From positions 1,612,001 through 1,676,000 of the forward strand of contig NZ_JALJZT010000002.1 of NCBI RefSeq assembly GCF_024171405.1: a DNA stretch of 64,000 bases, in the 5' to 3' direction. The position numbers were made by a program, and so were the translations under genes. Every line of letters starts with the position of its first letter. Position 1 is the first letter of the stretch. This document shows positions 63,938 through 64,000 of the stretch, in pieces. This DNA is from Qipengyuania citrea. GTDB taxonomy: Bacteria > Pseudomonadota > Alphaproteobacteria > Sphingomonadales > Sphingomonadaceae. Below the pieces are notes generated by a model. The model worked only from the letters and a program-made list of their open reading frames with translations, ran no database searches and was not told the origin of the DNA.

Positions 63938-64000
63938 TATTCTCCAAAAGTTGGGGGCGTTTTCTTGCCCGTTCAGGGGTAACTTGCGAAAACCGTACGG

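Noticed and set aside
1-64000. Transposases, integrases, CRISPR arrays, tRNA or rRNA genes
   Set aside because: None of the translated frames shows a transposase or integrase motif, no regularly spaced repeats were seen, and no RNA gene could be recognised by eye; a tRNAscan or ISfinder search would be decisive.

Overview
This window is about 64 kb of high-GC DNA packed with genes for copper, silver, zinc, cadmium, cobalt and iron handling. Protein types, start-codon use, TonB receptors and the mix of cus/czc determinants suggest an alphaproteobacterium, most likely Sphingomonadales (Erythrobacteraceae-like), on a plasmid or chromosomal metal-resistance island. This is inferred from protein character only. 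I see no rRNA, tRNA, CRISPR array, replication gene or transposase.

Layout. (1) 0.1-9.4 kb, + strand: methyltransferase, DUF411 protein, then a module DUF5676 / membrane-anchored AlbA_2 protein / APC permease / ion channel / DUF305 / lipoprotein / NmrA-like reductase, followed by a FAD oxidoreductase and a DUF442 + persulfide-dioxygenase pair. (2) 9.7-11.4 kb: orphan MerT-like gene in lower-GC DNA, a structured intergenic element, 1-Cys peroxiredoxin. (3) 11.5-25.8 kb, - strand: main copper locus with SDR-SPW fusion, Cys-rich CBS protein, copper P-type ATPase, multicopper oxidase, 39-aa membrane peptide, CusF, CusA, CusB, CusC. (4) 26-31.8 kb: Met-rich exported proteins, second CBS protein, CueR, DUF411, a frameshifted multicopper oxidase, and a collapsed second copy of the CusF / peptide / SDR block. 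(5) 32-47 kb: zinc/cadmium/cobalt region with short CDF + MerR, YnfA, TonB receptor, a six-gene overlapping operon (STAS, CDF, CaCA antiporter, 59-aa protein, membrane protein, CDF) and czcABC with a CzcI-like protein. (6) 47.4-55.5 kb, mostly +: MerR, CDF, FTR1 iron permease with cytochrome c domain, multicopper oxidase, acetolactate synthase-like enzyme, aldehyde dehydrogenase, truncated lspA. (7) 55.5-63.9 kb, - strand: a second, diverged, inverted copy of the module in (1), here also with a copper ATPase and a glutaredoxin-MauE gene, headed by a divergent csoR and ending with a Met/His-rich exported protein.

The copper genes make a graded defence: P-type ATPases empty the cytosol, CusCBA plus CusF clear the periplasm, and multicopper oxidases oxidise Cu(I). 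Three promoters carry CueR-type operators with the 19-bp spacer typical of MerR regulators, and a CsoR-type operator sits before the right-hand module. The Zn/Cd/Co genes have two further MerR regulators, each with its own operator. The most unusual structure is the pair of inverted module copies near the two ends. The left copy keeps a deletion scar of a gene that is intact on the right, has lost the ancestral start codon of its channel gene, and lacks the CsoR operator.
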